From Hyphomicrobiales bacterium (lineage in GTDB: Bacteria; Pseudomonadota; Alphaproteobacteria; Rhizobiales; Rhizobiaceae), in NCBI GenBank assembly GCA_017305835.1, contig JAFKJY010000041.1, positions 102,609-166,608 on the forward strand: a DNA stretch of 64,000 bases, given 5' to 3'. Under the pieces are notes generated by a model. That model was given only the letters and a program-made list of their open reading frames with translations, searched no databases and was not told the origin of the DNA. Numbering within the stretch: position 1 is the first letter of the stretch; each line of letters starts with the position of its first letter. Positions 30,488 through 39,713 of this stretch are shown piece after piece. The position numbers were made by a program, and so were the translations under genes.

Positions 30488-31693
30488 CTAGCCGAAGCCG
30501 AACAGCGCGGCGTCCGCGTCGCCGCGGCCCTCGATCAGGTTGCAGACGATCTCTGAGGCGATCTGCGAGAACGTGATGCCGTTGCCGCCATAGCCCATGA
30601 CGGCGAACAGGCGGGGACGGCGCGGCAGCCGGCCGATGCGCGGCATGCCGGTCGGCGTGGTGCCGAATGAGCCCGTCCAGGCAAAGGCCGGGGTGGGGTC
30701 CACGGCGGGCAGCAGGCGGTGCAGCTTGCGCGCGATCAGCGCCGATTTCTCGGCGATCAGCGCGTCGCGCGCCTCCTCGTCGGAGAAGGGCTCGTCCTCG
30801 CCGCCGCAGATGATGCGGCCGTCGCGGGTGCGGCGCAGATAGAGATAGGGGTCGGACGCCTCCCAGACGAGCGCATCGTCCGGCCAGCCGGGCTGGCGCG
30901 GGCGGGTGGCCATCGCCCATGTCGAGATGATCGAATGCGGCACGCGGGGCACCATGTCCATCAGCTCGTAGCCGGTGGCGAGCACGACATGGCCGGCGCG
31001 GATCGTCGGCCCGTCGCGGGTCTCGACGGTCACCTCGGAGGCGGAATGGGCGATGCGGACGGCTTCGGCCGGCGCGTGCAGCTTCGCCCCGTTGCTCATG
31101 GCGCGGAGCAGCGCGGCCGCCGTCAGCCGACGCGGGTCGAGGGTTAGGTTGCCGGGGCTCAGGATCGCCGCCTCGCGGCCGATGCCGTAGCCGTCGCGCA
31201 GCGCCCGCCGGTCGAGGAAGTGCGCCGCGATCCCGGCGGCGCGGCGGGCTTGCGCCTCCTCGGCGAGCGCATCCGGATCCAGCTCGTCGCCGGCGAGATA
31301 GAGCGAGGGGCGTTCGGCGAGGCGGCAATCGACGCCCAGCGCGCGTACCCGGCCGGCGAGATTGGCGACGCCGAGGCGCGAGCGGCGCCACGCCGCGACG
31401 GCCCGGTCCTTGCCAACCTGCCTGATGAGGCGCGAAAGCGGCTGGTCGAGCTCGTACTGGACGAGCGCGGTGGTGGCCGAGGTGGAGCCCTTCAGCGGGC
31501 CGCGCCGGTCGATGGCGATCACCGACAGGCCGGCCTCGGCGAGCGCGTCGGCGATCAGCGCGCCGCTGATGCCCATGCCGACGACGAGCACGTCGCAGCG
31601 CGCGTCGCGCGCCAACCGCGCGGCCGGCACCCGCGGCGCGCGGTAGGCAAACCAGACAGGCTTTCCTGTCCTGAGATCGAGCTTTCGGGGCAT
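30488..31693 (-). CDS. FAD-dependent oxidoreductase, DAO/glycine-oxidase family (401 aa)
   Basis: A dinucleotide motif VVGMGISGALIADALAEAG at about residues 37-55 starts a DAO (PF01266) fold. The loop GSTSATTALVQYELD matches the flavin-anchoring region, and the C-terminal GYGGNGITFSQIASEIV is the second FAD contact. The family oxidises secondary or tertiary amines and amino acids; the GSTSATTA form is common in rhizobial proteins of unknown substrate. No Rieske domain is fused to the C-terminus. It lies between the MAPEG gene and hemH and shows no obvious partner. Confidence 0.9.
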   Translation of the reverse strand: MPRKLDLRTGKPVWFAYRAPRVPAARLARDARCDVLVVGMGISGALIADALAEAGLSVIAIDRRGPLKGSTSATTALVQYELDQPLSRLIRQVGKDRAVAAWRRSRLGVANLAGRVRALGVDCRLAERPSLYLAGDELDPDALAEEAQARRAAGIAAHFLDRRALRDGYGIGREAAILSPGNLTLDPRRLTAAALLRAMSNGAKLHAPAEAVRIAHSASEVTVETRDGPTIRAGHVVLATGYELMDMVPRVPHSIISTWAMATRPRQPGWPDDALVWEASDPYLYLRRTRDGRIICGGEDEPFSDEEARDALIAEKSALIARKLHRLLPAVDPTPAFAWTGSFGTTPTGMPRIGRLPRRPRLFAVMGYGGNGITFSQIASEIVCNLIEGRGDADAALFGFG

Positions 31694-31750
31694 GGGCGGT
31701 TTCGGCGAGGCTCCGGTAACGCGCGGGCGGCCCTTGCGTTCCGCGACTCT

Positions 31751-32836
31751 TCAGATCCAGCCGCCGAGCTCGCGGCGCACGACCGCCTCGATGACTGCCA
31801 TGCCCTCGTCGCTGTCGTTCAGGCAGGGGATGTGGGAAAAGTTCGCGCCGCCGGCGTGCAGGAACTCGTCGCGCACCTCGCGGCCGATCTCGTCCAGCGT
31901 CTCGAGGCAGTCGGCCGAGAAGCCGGGATTGACGACGGCGATCGACCTGACGCCGTCATGGGCGAGCTTTCCGACCGTCTCGTCGGTATAGGGCTGCAGC
32001 CATTCCTCGCGGCCGAAGCGCGACTGGAAGGTGGTGATGAGCCGGCTTTCGGACCAGCCGAGGCGCTCGCGCAGCAGCCGCGTCGTCTCCAGGCAGTGGC
32101 GGTCGTAGGGGTCGCCCTTCTCGCAATAGCTCTTCGGCAGGCCGTGATAGGAGGCCACGACCACCTCCGGTTCGAAGGGCAGGGTGGCGAGATGGCGCTC
32201 GATCGAGCGCGCCAGCGCGTCGATGTAGACGGGATCCTCGTAGTAGGGCGGCACCGAGCGCACGGTCGGCATGTGGCGCAGCTTCATTAGCGCCTTGTAG
32301 AGCTGGTCGTTGGCGGTGGCCGTGGTCGAGGCCGCATATTGCGGATAGAGCGGGAAGGCGAGGATGCGCTCGCAACCCTGCGCGGTCAGGCGGGCCAGCA
32401 CGCTCTCGACGTCCGGCGTGCCGTAGCGCATGGCCCAGTCGACGACGATGCGGTCGTCGCCGCGGAACGTGTCGGCAAGGCGCTCTGCCTGGCCGCGGGA
32501 AATCGTGCGCAGCGGCGATTCGTCCTTCTCGCGGTTCCAGATGCGCGCGTAGTTGGCGCCGGAGCGGCCGGGGCGGGTCGTCAGGATGATGCCGTACAGG
32601 ACCGGATACCAGATCGCGCGGCTGGTCTCGATGACGCGGCGGTCCGACAGGAACTCGGCCAGGTAGCGGCGCATCGAGCGATAGTCGGTGCCATCCGGCG
32701 TGCCGAGGTTGAGGAGCAGGACGCCGATCTTGCCGCCCTGCGCGGCGGGCCTGGCCGCGGCCGACGGCGCCGCGGTCCGGACAGGGGCAGGATCGCGCCG
32801 TTCGGTCCCCGTACGATCGGTATTCTTCACATCCAT
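31751..32836 (-). CDS. hemH: Ferrochelatase (361 aa)
   Basis: The chelatase fold is complete: GVLLLNLGTPDGTDYRSMRRYL at the start, the catalytic His in ASYHGLPKSY, and the acidic GFSADCLETLDEIGRE helix. It inserts Fe2+ into protoporphyrin IX to finish haem synthesis at the inner membrane. A leader of about 35 polar residues precedes the fold. The ATG at 32836 with GGGAGC upstream is chosen over longer frames that overlap a terminator. It is transcribed in the same direction as the nucleotidase upstream but separated from it by a terminator. Confidence 0.95.
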   Translation of the reverse strand: MDVKNTDRTGTERRDPAPVRTAAPSAAARPAAQGGKIGVLLLNLGTPDGTDYRSMRRYLAEFLSDRRVIETSRAIWYPVLYGIILTTRPGRSGANYARIWNREKDESPLRTISRGQAERLADTFRGDDRIVVDWAMRYGTPDVESVLARLTAQGCERILAFPLYPQYAASTTATANDQLYKALMKLRHMPTVRSVPPYYEDPVYIDALARSIERHLATLPFEPEVVVASYHGLPKSYCEKGDPYDRHCLETTRLLRERLGWSESRLITTFQSRFGREEWLQPYTDETVGKLAHDGVRSIAVVNPGFSADCLETLDEIGREVRDEFLHAGGANFSHIPCLNDSDEGMAVIEAVVRRELGGWI

Positions 32837-32929
32837 GCCGGGCTCCCTTGCTGCGGGCGGAACGTAGCGACGCGCAGCCTCAATGCAAGTGACACAATGG
32901 CCGCAGCCGGCCGCATCGCGGCATACCGG

Positions 32930-32969
32930 AAAAGGCGGATGCCCGCCCGGCGGGGCCGGGCGGGCATCC
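32930..32969 (-). terminator. Rho-independent terminator of the 5'-nucleotidase gene
   Basis: GGATGCCCGCCCGG and CCGGGCGGGCATCC make a perfect 14-bp stem around a 5-nt loop, 25 nt after the nucleotidase stop on the minus strand, followed by GCCTTTT. The T-run is short but the stem is very strong. Confidence 0.8.
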
Positions 32970-32993
32970 TGGAAGGCAGGCGCGACGGCGCGA

Positions 32994-35054
32994 TCAGGGC
33001 AGCTTGAGCACCTGGCCGACATGCAGCCGGTAGGGCTTCTTGAGGCCGTTCGCCTCGGCGATCGCCGTCCACTTGGTGGGATCGCCGAGCTGCGCCTTGG
33101 CGATCGTCCACAGATTGTCGCCGGCAGCCACGGTGTAGGTCTTCTCCCCGGCCGCAGCCTGTTCGGCCGGCTTGGCGGCTTCCGCCGGCTTCGCCTCCTC
33201 CGCCGGCTTGGCAGCCTCGGCAGGCTTGGCGGCCTCGGCGGGCTTTGCCTCTTCGGCCGGCTTCGCCTCGGCCGCGACCGTCGGCGGGTTCGCCGCGATG
33301 TCGGTCGCGCCCTTGGGCAGGTCGGGCGTCTGCGCGGCTTCGGCCGGCTTCGCCTCCTCGGCGGGCTTCGCAGCCTCCGCAGGCTTGGCCGTCTCGGCGG
33401 GCTTGGCTTCCTCGGCCGGCTTGGCAGCCTCGGCCGGGGCGGCAGCGGCTATCTCGGTTATGCGCCCGTCGGTCTTGGGCGTGTAGGGACGGTGGGCCTT
33501 GAGATATTCGGCCACGACCTGGTCGAGCTGCGGACCGTAGTCATAGGCGTTCTGGCCGTTGGTCGAGAACAGCTTGTAGCCGTCGCCGCCGTTGCGCATG
33601 AAGTTGTTGGTGGCGACGAGATAGACCTTGTTCTCGTCGATCGCCGCCCAGCCGTCGCCGTCCTTGACCTCGACCGACTGGATGCGGCCCTCGCCGGGCT
33701 TCACCGACTTGTCGAAGGAGTAGCGCATGCCCGCGACCTGCGGGAAGCGGCCGGCGCCTTCCTCGATCTGGGCCACGCCGCCCTCGAGCGAGGCGACGAT
33801 GTCCTTGCCGGAGAGCTGGAAGGTGGCCAGCGTGTTCTGGAACGGCAGCACCGCCAGCACCTCGCCCATGGTGACGACGCCCTGGTCGATCGAGGCGCGC
33901 AGGCCGCCGCCATTGGTGATGGCCATCGTCACGCCCTGGTCCTTGGTGCGCTCGAGCATGGCGTCGGTGACGAGGTCGCCCATCGAGCATTCTCGGGCGC
34001 GGCAGGTCTCGCGGCTGCCGTCGACGGCGGCGGTCGTCTCGGAGACCTCCTGCGCCTTCAGGTCCTCGATCGGGCCGGCCATCTCCTTGACGCGGGCCAG
34101 AACGGCGGCGTCGGGCTCGATCGACTTGTCGAGGTAGATCGGGTCGCCGGCGGCCGACTTGACGACGCCGTTGTCGTCGAACACGACCTTGAACTCGCCG
34201 AGATACTTGGAATAGGAGGCCGCCTGGGTGACCGGGACCTTGTAGCCCTCGGGGTTGTCGATCATCGTCGGATAAGGGCCCTCGGCCTTCGCGTCGGTGT
34301 TCGACAGCAGCGAGTGCGAGTGGCCGCCTACAACGACGTCCACACCCGGGATCCTGGCGATCGCTTCCTTGTCGCGCGGGTAGCCGACATGGGTCAGCGC
34401 GATGATCTTGTTGATGCCCTGGCCCTGCAGCGCCTTCACCGCCTCGGTGATCTTGGCGACGTCGTCCTCGATCTTGATGTTCGGGCCGGGCGAGGAGATC
34501 TCGGGCGTGTCGGTCGTCACTGCGCCGACGATGCCGATCTTCTGGCCGCCGACCTCGAGCACGACGTAAGGCTTCACCAGATCGCCGACCTTGGACTGGG
34601 CGTTCGGGGTGACGTTGGCGCTGACGACGGGGAATGTCACCATCTTGAGGAAGGGGACGAGCGCGTCCTCGCTGTCGTCGAACTCGTGGTTGCCGAGCGT
34701 CATGGCGTCCGGCTTCATCTGGTTGAGGAACTCGCCCTCGGCCTTGCCCTTGTAGGTCGTGTAGAACAGCGAACCCTGGAAATTGTCGCCGGCGTTGAGC
34801 AGGAGGACGTTCTGGCCCTCCAGCTTCTTGCGCTCCTGCGCGATGGCCGTGATCAGGCGGGCCGCGCCGCCGATGCATTTGCCCTCGCCCTCCTCCTTGG
34901 CCGAGCAGGTCGATTCGAAGGCGTTGTTGGATTCGATCCGGCTGTGCCAGTCGTTGAAGTGCAGGATGTTCAGTTCATAGTCGGCAAAGGATGCCTGAGC
35001 CGACATCGCCAGCGCCGATGCCGACAGCGCCGCGACCAGAAAAGTCCTTTTCAT
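32994..35054 (-). CDS. Secreted 5'-nucleotidase/UDP-sugar hydrolase with C-terminal LysM (686 aa)
   Basis: A signal peptide (residues 1-24, ASFADYE) leads a calcineurin-type phosphoesterase with metal motifs HFNDWHSRIE, NAGDNFQGS, GNHEFD, THVGYP and GGHSHS. Next is the 5_nucleotid_C domain with ITNGGGLRASIDQG and NNFMRNGGDGY. After about residue 520 there is a linker of roughly 100 residues built from repeats of AKPAEEAKPAEA, then a LysM domain (TYTVAAGDNLWTIAKAQLGD...) ending the protein. The enzyme should dephosphorylate nucleotides in the periplasm, tethered to peptidoglycan by LysM. UshA-type enzymes normally stop after the second domain, so the tail is an addition. A terminator follows the stop. 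Confidence 0.92.
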   Translation of the reverse strand: MKRTFLVAALSASALAMSAQASFADYELNILHFNDWHSRIESNNAFESTCSAKEEGEGKCIGGAARLITAIAQERKKLEGQNVLLLNAGDNFQGSLFYTTYKGKAEGEFLNQMKPDAMTLGNHEFDDSEDALVPFLKMVTFPVVSANVTPNAQSKVGDLVKPYVVLEVGGQKIGIVGAVTTDTPEISSPGPNIKIEDDVAKITEAVKALQGQGINKIIALTHVGYPRDKEAIARIPGVDVVVGGHSHSLLSNTDAKAEGPYPTMIDNPEGYKVPVTQAASYSKYLGEFKVVFDDNGVVKSAAGDPIYLDKSIEPDAAVLARVKEMAGPIEDLKAQEVSETTAAVDGSRETCRARECSMGDLVTDAMLERTKDQGVTMAITNGGGLRASIDQGVVTMGEVLAVLPFQNTLATFQLSGKDIVASLEGGVAQIEEGAGRFPQVAGMRYSFDKSVKPGEGRIQSVEVKDGDGWAAIDENKVYLVATNNFMRNGGDGYKLFSTNGQNAYDYGPQLDQVVAEYLKAHRPYTPKTDGRITEIAAAAPAEAAKPAEEAKPAETAKPAEAAKPAEEAKPAEAAQTPDLPKGATDIAANPPTVAAEAKPAEEAKPAEAAKPAEAAKPAEEAKPAEAAKPAEQAAAGEKTYTVAAGDNLWTIAKAQLGDPTKWTAIAEANGLKKPYRLHVGQVLKLP
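33170..33440. repeat. In-gene Ala-Lys-Pro-Ala-Glu coding repeat
   Basis: The DNA repeats a unit close to GCCGGCTTCGCCTCCTCGGC (as read on the plus strand) with drifted third positions, in two blocks separated by a unique stretch near 33270-33340. It encodes the flexible linker between the nucleotidase and LysM domains. Such tracts expand and contract easily, so length differences between strains are likely. Confidence 0.85.
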
Positions 35055-35181
35055 GCTTCGATCTCCCGTTGAACTCGCTGGAGGCCAATAACCGGCAAGT
35101 TTGAAAGTTTTTTCTCGGCCGGTTTGCCGGCATGTTCACACCGGACCGCGCGGCCTTGCAAGAAGATTCCTCCGGCCCGGC

Positions 35182-36435
35182 TCAGCCCGAATAGTCGCGC
35201 TCGTCGGCGATCACCTTGCCATCGTTGGGCAGCGATCCCGCGGGCACCAGCTTGACCGCGCCGCCGAGCTTGGTGACCTCGCGCAATACGGCTTCGATGC
35301 CGCGCGCGTCGAGGGCTGCGCCGTCGGCCGGCTCGACATGCAGGGTCATGGCGTCGCGCTCGCCCTCCCGCGTCACGACGAGGCGGGCGCGGCCGATCGC
35401 CGGGTCGCGGCGGACGACCTCGGCGACCTGCTTCGGGTCGACGAACATGCCCTTGACCTTGGTGCGCTGGTCGGCGCGGCCGAGCCAGCCGCGGATGCGC
35501 ATGTTCGTGCGGCCGCAGGGCGAGGCGCCGGGCAGAACGGCCGACAGGTCGCCGGTGCCCAGCCGCACCATCGGATAGGCGGGATTGAAGGAGGTGACGA
35601 CGACCTCGCCCACCTCGCCGTCGGCGACCGGATCGCCGGTGCCGGGCCGGACGATCTCGAGGATCACATGCTCGTTCACGACCATGCCGGGATTGGGCTC
35701 GCCCGCCGCCGAAGCGGTCTCGTAGGCGATGACGCCGAACTCGGCGGTGGCGTAGCACTGCATGACGGCGACGCCGCGCGCGGCATATTCGGCACGCAGC
35801 GACGGATAGAGCGCGCCCGCCGAAACCAGTCCGCGGCGGATTGAGGAGAGGTCTCGCCCCATCTCCCCGGCCTTGTCGAGCATCACCTTCAGGAAGTCAG
35901 GCGTGCCGGAATAGGCCGTGGGGCGCAAGGTCGCTGCCGCCTCCACCTGCATCTCGGTGTTGCCCGTGCCGGCGGCGAACACGGTGCAGCCCAGCGCGCG
36001 GGCGCCGTCGTCCAGGATGAAGCCGCCGGGCGTCATGTGGTAGGCGAAGGCGTTGTGGACGAGATCGCCGGGCCTGACGCCCGCCGCGAAGAAGGCGCGG
36101 GCCGCCTGCCACGGGTCGACGCCGAGGCCCTGCGGCTCCCATATCGGGCCGGGCGACATGAAGACGCGGCCGCCCCTGACATGCGCGGGATCGGCGAAGC
36201 CGCCGAAGGGCGGTTCGGCCCGCTGCATCTCCATCAGCTCGGCCTTGCGCAGCACGGGAAGCGCAGCCAGCGCGGCGCGGCTCGTCACCTTCGACAGGTC
36301 GTGGCCGGCCAGCCATCGGCCGAGCCCCGGCGCGGCGGCGGAGGCCCTGCGCAGGAAGTCCGGCAGCCGCGCGAACAGGTCGCGCTCGCGCGCCTGCGGC
36401 GCACGTGTCTCCAACTCGTCGAAATGCGACGCCAT
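35182..36435 (-). CDS. Phenylacetate-CoA ligase (PaaK)-like adenylate-forming enzyme (417 aa)
   Basis: The protein follows PaaK across its length: GFADPAHVRGGRVFMSPGPIWEP, the substrate-pocket region AFAYHMTPGGF, AYSGTPDFLKVMLDK, MQCYATAEFG and the C-terminal VKGMFVDPKQVAEVV. The family forms acyl-CoA from aromatic acids and ATP in two steps. The phosphate-loop region is degenerate (SPGPIWEP rather than a Ser/Thr/Gly-rich loop), so the true acceptor and acid are uncertain. It stands alone, with no paa genes in the window. Confidence 0.82.
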   Translation of the reverse strand: MASHFDELETRAPQARERDLFARLPDFLRRASAAAPGLGRWLAGHDLSKVTSRAALAALPVLRKAELMEMQRAEPPFGGFADPAHVRGGRVFMSPGPIWEPQGLGVDPWQAARAFFAAGVRPGDLVHNAFAYHMTPGGFILDDGARALGCTVFAAGTGNTEMQVEAAATLRPTAYSGTPDFLKVMLDKAGEMGRDLSSIRRGLVSAGALYPSLRAEYAARGVAVMQCYATAEFGVIAYETASAAGEPNPGMVVNEHVILEIVRPGTGDPVADGEVGEVVVTSFNPAYPMVRLGTGDLSAVLPGASPCGRTNMRIRGWLGRADQRTKVKGMFVDPKQVAEVVRRDPAIGRARLVVTREGERDAMTLHVEPADGAALDARGIEAVLREVTKLGGAVKLVPAGSLPNDGKVIADERDYSG

Positions 36436-36533
36436 CGTTCCTCCCCCGCCTCTTTTGCCTCCTTATCGCAGCCGTCCGTGCCCGTGCGCAAGGCACGGGC
36501 ACGCCGGAGGAGGCGCGGAACGCGGGAGCGGCG

Positions 36534-36929
36534 TCAGGACACGCCGGTACGGCGCGTCAGCACGAACTGCTGGCCGGTCGAGCTGGTGCAGTTGAGCTGG
36601 ACGGGCGTGGCGACCGCGCAGTTGAAGGCGACCGGCTTCTGCTGGATCAGCGAGAAGCCGCTGATCTGCGCGACGGTGGGGTCGCGCATCGTGTAGGTGC
36701 CTTCGGACAGCTTCTGGCCGGTGTCTGTGGCGTAGGTCTCGAAGCGGCCACCGGTGAAGTTGGTCACCCCGGTGCCCTGCTGGTCGATCCAGGCGCCCTC
36801 GACGCCCTGCGGCGCGACGGCCACCGGGCGGGGGCCGGGACCGGGGCCCGTGGTGCAGCCGGCGAGCGCCGCCAGTGCGACGATCCCCGCAGTCGAGGCA
36901 ATCCTGCCCGCAGTCGACATGGTGTTCAT
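36534..36929 (-). CDS. omp10: Outer-membrane lipoprotein Omp10 homologue (131 aa)
   Basis: The lipoprotein signal ends in LAALAGC, giving a lipidated Cys at about residue 25. The mature part opens with a Gly/Pro linker and then closely follows Brucella Omp10: GVEGAWIDQQGTGV, FTGGRFETYATDTGQKLSEG and VQLNCTSSTGQQFVLTRR. It is a small beta-rich domain with two conserved cysteines (NCAV and NCTS). It is anchored in the outer membrane; its function beyond virulence-associated antigenicity in Brucella is unknown. The ATG at 36929 has GAGGAGAGG immediately upstream. It follows homospermidine synthase after 56 nt on the same strand. Confidence 0.9.
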   Translation of the reverse strand: MNTMSTAGRIASTAGIVALAALAGCTTGPGPGPRPVAVAPQGVEGAWIDQQGTGVTNFTGGRFETYATDTGQKLSEGTYTMRDPTVAQISGFSLIQQKPVAFNCAVATPVQLNCTSSTGQQFVLTRRTGVS

Positions 36930-36985
36930 CCTCTCCTCGTCCTCGCCCTTCGACCGCCGCGCGGTTCCCGCATCCGGGCTCCGTC

Positions 36986-38431
36986 CTATCTTACGAGAAT
37001 GTTCCGGAATTGCCACGGGTCTGATGCGTCGATGTCCTCGGCGAACAGGCCGGGGCGGCCCTTCAGCGGCGTCCAGTCGGTGTAGTAGCCCTTGACCGGG
37101 CCGAGATAGGGCGACTGCACATCGAGGCAGCGCCGGTAGTCCATCTCGTCGGCCTCGACGATGCCGGCGGCCGGGTTCTCCAGCGCCCAGACCATGCCGG
37201 CGAGCACGGCCGAGGTGACCTGCAGGCCGGTGGCGTTCTGGTAGGGCGCGAGCTCGCGGGCCCGCGCCAGCGAGAGCTGCGAGCCGTACCAGTAGGCGTT
37301 CTTCTTGTGGCCGTAGAGCAGCACGCCGAGCTCGTCGACGCCGTCGACCAGCTCGTTCTCGTCGAGCACGTGCCGCACCGGCTGCGCCCTGCCGGCGGCG
37401 CCGAACATCTCGTGCAACGACAGCACAGCGTCGTTGCAGGGGTGATAGGCGTAGTTGCAGGTCGGCCGGTAGGTGACCTTGCCGGCGCGGTCGCGCACGG
37501 TGAAGAAGTCGGCGATGGAGATCGCCTCGTTGTGGGTGACGAGGAAGCCGTACTGGGCACCCGGCGTCGGGCACCAGCTCCTGACGCGGGTGTTGGCGCC
37601 CGGCTGCTCGAGGAAGATCCCGGCCTTGCAGCCCTTGCGGTGCCTGCGGGCGTTCTTCGGCATCCACTTCTCGTGCGTGCCCCAGCCGAGCTCGGCCGGC
37701 TGCAGCCCTTCCGAGATGAAGCCCTCGACGGACCATGTGTTCCAGAACGTGTCGAGCGGCTTGGGGTTCTTGGTGCGCTGGGTGTCGCGCTCGGCGATGT
37801 GGATGCCCTTGACGCCGGCCTTCTTCATCAGCCTGGCCCAGCCGGCGCGATCGTGCTGCGCGGGCTCCTCGACGTCGAGCCCGAGGTCGCCGGCGAGGTT
37901 GATCAGCGCCTTCTTGACCAGCCAAGAGACCATGCCGGGATTGGCGCCGCAGGTGGAGACGGCGGTGGTGCCGCCGGGGTTCGCGCGCTTCTCGGCCAGC
38001 AGCGTCTCGCGCAGCGCGTAGTTGGTGCGCTCCGCATTGTCGACGTCGTCGTCGAAATAGAAGCCGAGCCAGGGCTCGATCACGGTGTCGACGTAGAGCG
38101 CGCCGAGCTCGCGGCAGAGGCGCATCAGGTCGACCGAGCCGGTGTCGACCGACAGGTTCACGCAGAAGGCCTGGCCGCCGCCCTTGGTCAGCAGCGGCTT
38201 GAGCAGCTTCCTGTAGTTCTTCCTCGTCACCGCCTCCTGGATGTAGGCGATGCCGCGTTCGTCGAGCAGGCGCTTGTTCTCATCACTGGGATCGATGACG
38301 ACCATGCGCGACCTGTCGAAGCCGAAATGACGCTCGATCAGCGGCAGCGTGCCGCGGCCGATCGAGCCGAAGCCGATCATCACGATCGGCCCGGTGATTT
38401 CGCCGTAGACGGGCCATGTCTTGTTCGCCAT
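36986..38431 (-). CDS. hss: Homospermidine synthase (481 aa)
   Basis: A saccharopine-dehydrogenase-like Rossmann fold opens with IVMIGFGSIGRGTLPLI (residues about 15-31). Family segments such as VSTCGANPGMVSWLVKKAL, HNEAISIADFF and GPVKGYYTDWTPLKGRPGLF are intact, and the length matches bacterial Hss. The enzyme uses NAD to join two putrescines, giving sym-homospermidine and NH3, the characteristic polyamine of rhizobia. The ATG at 38431 follows AGGAGA by 11 nt. Putrescine could come from the ornithine decarboxylase gene some 20 kb away in this window. Confidence 0.96.
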   Translation of the reverse strand: MANKTWPVYGEITGPIVMIGFGSIGRGTLPLIERHFGFDRSRMVVIDPSDENKRLLDERGIAYIQEAVTRKNYRKLLKPLLTKGGGQAFCVNLSVDTGSVDLMRLCRELGALYVDTVIEPWLGFYFDDDVDNAERTNYALRETLLAEKRANPGGTTAVSTCGANPGMVSWLVKKALINLAGDLGLDVEEPAQHDRAGWARLMKKAGVKGIHIAERDTQRTKNPKPLDTFWNTWSVEGFISEGLQPAELGWGTHEKWMPKNARRHRKGCKAGIFLEQPGANTRVRSWCPTPGAQYGFLVTHNEAISIADFFTVRDRAGKVTYRPTCNYAYHPCNDAVLSLHEMFGAAGRAQPVRHVLDENELVDGVDELGVLLYGHKKNAYWYGSQLSLARARELAPYQNATGLQVTSAVLAGMVWALENPAAGIVEADEMDYRRCLDVQSPYLGPVKGYYTDWTPLKGRPGLFAEDIDASDPWQFRNILVR

Positions 38432-38644
38432 TCCGGGCTGTCTCCTTTTGTTCGCGACGGAAGGTTGCAGGGAAGGTTCAAACCACATGGAGGCGCAGGA
38501 AGGAAGGGGCATCGCGCCCGCCGGGCCGGCGCCGCGCCGGCCGTTCCCCGGGGGCAGGCCTTCGATACCCAGTTGTCAAACACCCAAAAATCGACACCAT
38601 TCGCATGTGGGCTGCACCGATCGTGGTGCTTGGGGAGAATTCAC

Positions 38645-39670
38645 ATGAGCAGAAAATTGGGCGGTCTGGCGTGGGCGCTGGTGCTTGCGCCGCTCGCTTT
38701 GACGGCGCCGGCGACGGCGCAGGACTTCTCGGCCGGCAAGAAGGTCGACAAGCCGGAGGTGTCGCGGTCCCTCGGGGATACCGCGATGCCGCAGAAGGCG
38801 ACGCGGACGAGCACGCTGCAGCGGTCGAGCGAATCGAGCCGCGCCCTGCCCGGCGCCTCGGCGGCGCCGAGCTACCGCATGATCGGCCGCTCGCGCGACG
38901 GCGCGGAGCGCAAGATCGAGCCGAGCCAGCGCGTGATCCAGGCGATCCAGGGCGAGAAGAAGGCCGAGCAGTCGCGCGACGTGATCGGCCGCGACGGCCG
39001 CTCGCACGTGCAGGACACGACGCAGTATCCGAACATCGCCGTCGGCTTCCTGCAGTCGACCAACACGGACCCGCAGCTCGTCTACAACTGCACGGCCGCG
39101 CTGATCGGCCCGCGCATCGCCATCACCGCCGCCCAGTGCGTCTACGACCACGACATCGACGGCGGCTGGCTGGAGGCCTCACGCTTCTGGCCGGCGCTCA
39201 ACGGCAACGACGTCGTGCCGTTCGGCGAGGCCGAGTGGGACGAGATGTACGTCCTCGAGGACTACATCAACGACTATGACGGATCCTACGATTCGATCTG
39301 GCCCTACGACGTGGCGGTCATCGTCTTCAAGGAGCCGGTGGGCGACAACATCGGCTGGCTCGGCTACAACTCGTTCGACGATCTCGACACGTTCGACGCG
39401 GTGCTGACCGGCTATGGCGACGGCCGCGAGCCGTGGCGGCAGTTCGATTCCAAGTGCAAGGTGCAGAAGGCCAACATCTCCGACCTCGACTTCCTGCACC
39501 AGTGCGATGCCGACTACATGTCGACCGGCGCACCGATCTACATGCACGACGCGAGCGACGATTCCTACACCGTGCTCGCCCTCAACATGGGCGGCCTCAA
39601 CGGCCAGAACTGGGCGCTCAGGATCACCGAGCCGATCGCTCTGTGGATCGACGACCTGAACCAGAAGTAG
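38645..39670 (+). CDS. Secreted trypsin/V8-like protein with catalytic His and Ser replaced (341 aa)
   Basis: A signal peptide (residues 1-25, ATAQDF) and a low-complexity stretch of about 100 residues precede a chymotrypsin-fold domain. The His motif, normally TAAHC, is TAAQC (Gln164). The Asp motif is intact (YDVAVIVF, Asp222). The Ser motif, normally GxSGSP, is STGAP, putting Thr294 at the nucleophile. Cysteines C149 and C165 flank the first motif as in active proteases. It is therefore probably an inactive periplasmic or secreted homologue. GGGGAG lies 8-9 nt before the ATG at 38645. It is divergent from homospermidine synthase and converges on pepF. Confidence 0.83.
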   Translation: MSRKLGGLAWALVLAPLALTAPATAQDFSAGKKVDKPEVSRSLGDTAMPQKATRTSTLQRSSESSRALPGASAAPSYRMIGRSRDGAERKIEPSQRVIQAIQGEKKAEQSRDVIGRDGRSHVQDTTQYPNIAVGFLQSTNTDPQLVYNCTAALIGPRIAITAAQCVYDHDIDGGWLEASRFWPALNGNDVVPFGEAEWDEMYVLEDYINDYDGSYDSIWPYDVAVIVFKEPVGDNIGWLGYNSFDDLDTFDAVLTGYGDGREPWRQFDSKCKVQKANISDLDFLHQCDADYMSTGAPIYMHDASDDSYTVLALNMGGLNGQNWALRITEPIALWIDDLNQK

Positions 39671-39679
39671 CGGCCTTCC

Positions 39680-39706
39680 GGCTCTCCGCGCGCGGCGCGG
39701 GGAGCC
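39680..39706. terminator. Hairpin between convergent genes, possible bidirectional terminator
   Basis: GGCTCTCCGCGC and GCGCGGGGAGCC pair around a 3-nt loop between the protease-like gene and pepF. Neither side has a T-run, so termination here is only a possibility. Confidence 0.35.
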
Positions 39707-39713
39707 GGCCCGC

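Noticed and set aside
33170..33440. CRISPR-like periodic repeat
   Set aside because: The repeats are in frame, short, without unique spacers, and encode AKPAEEAKPAEA; no cas genes are present.
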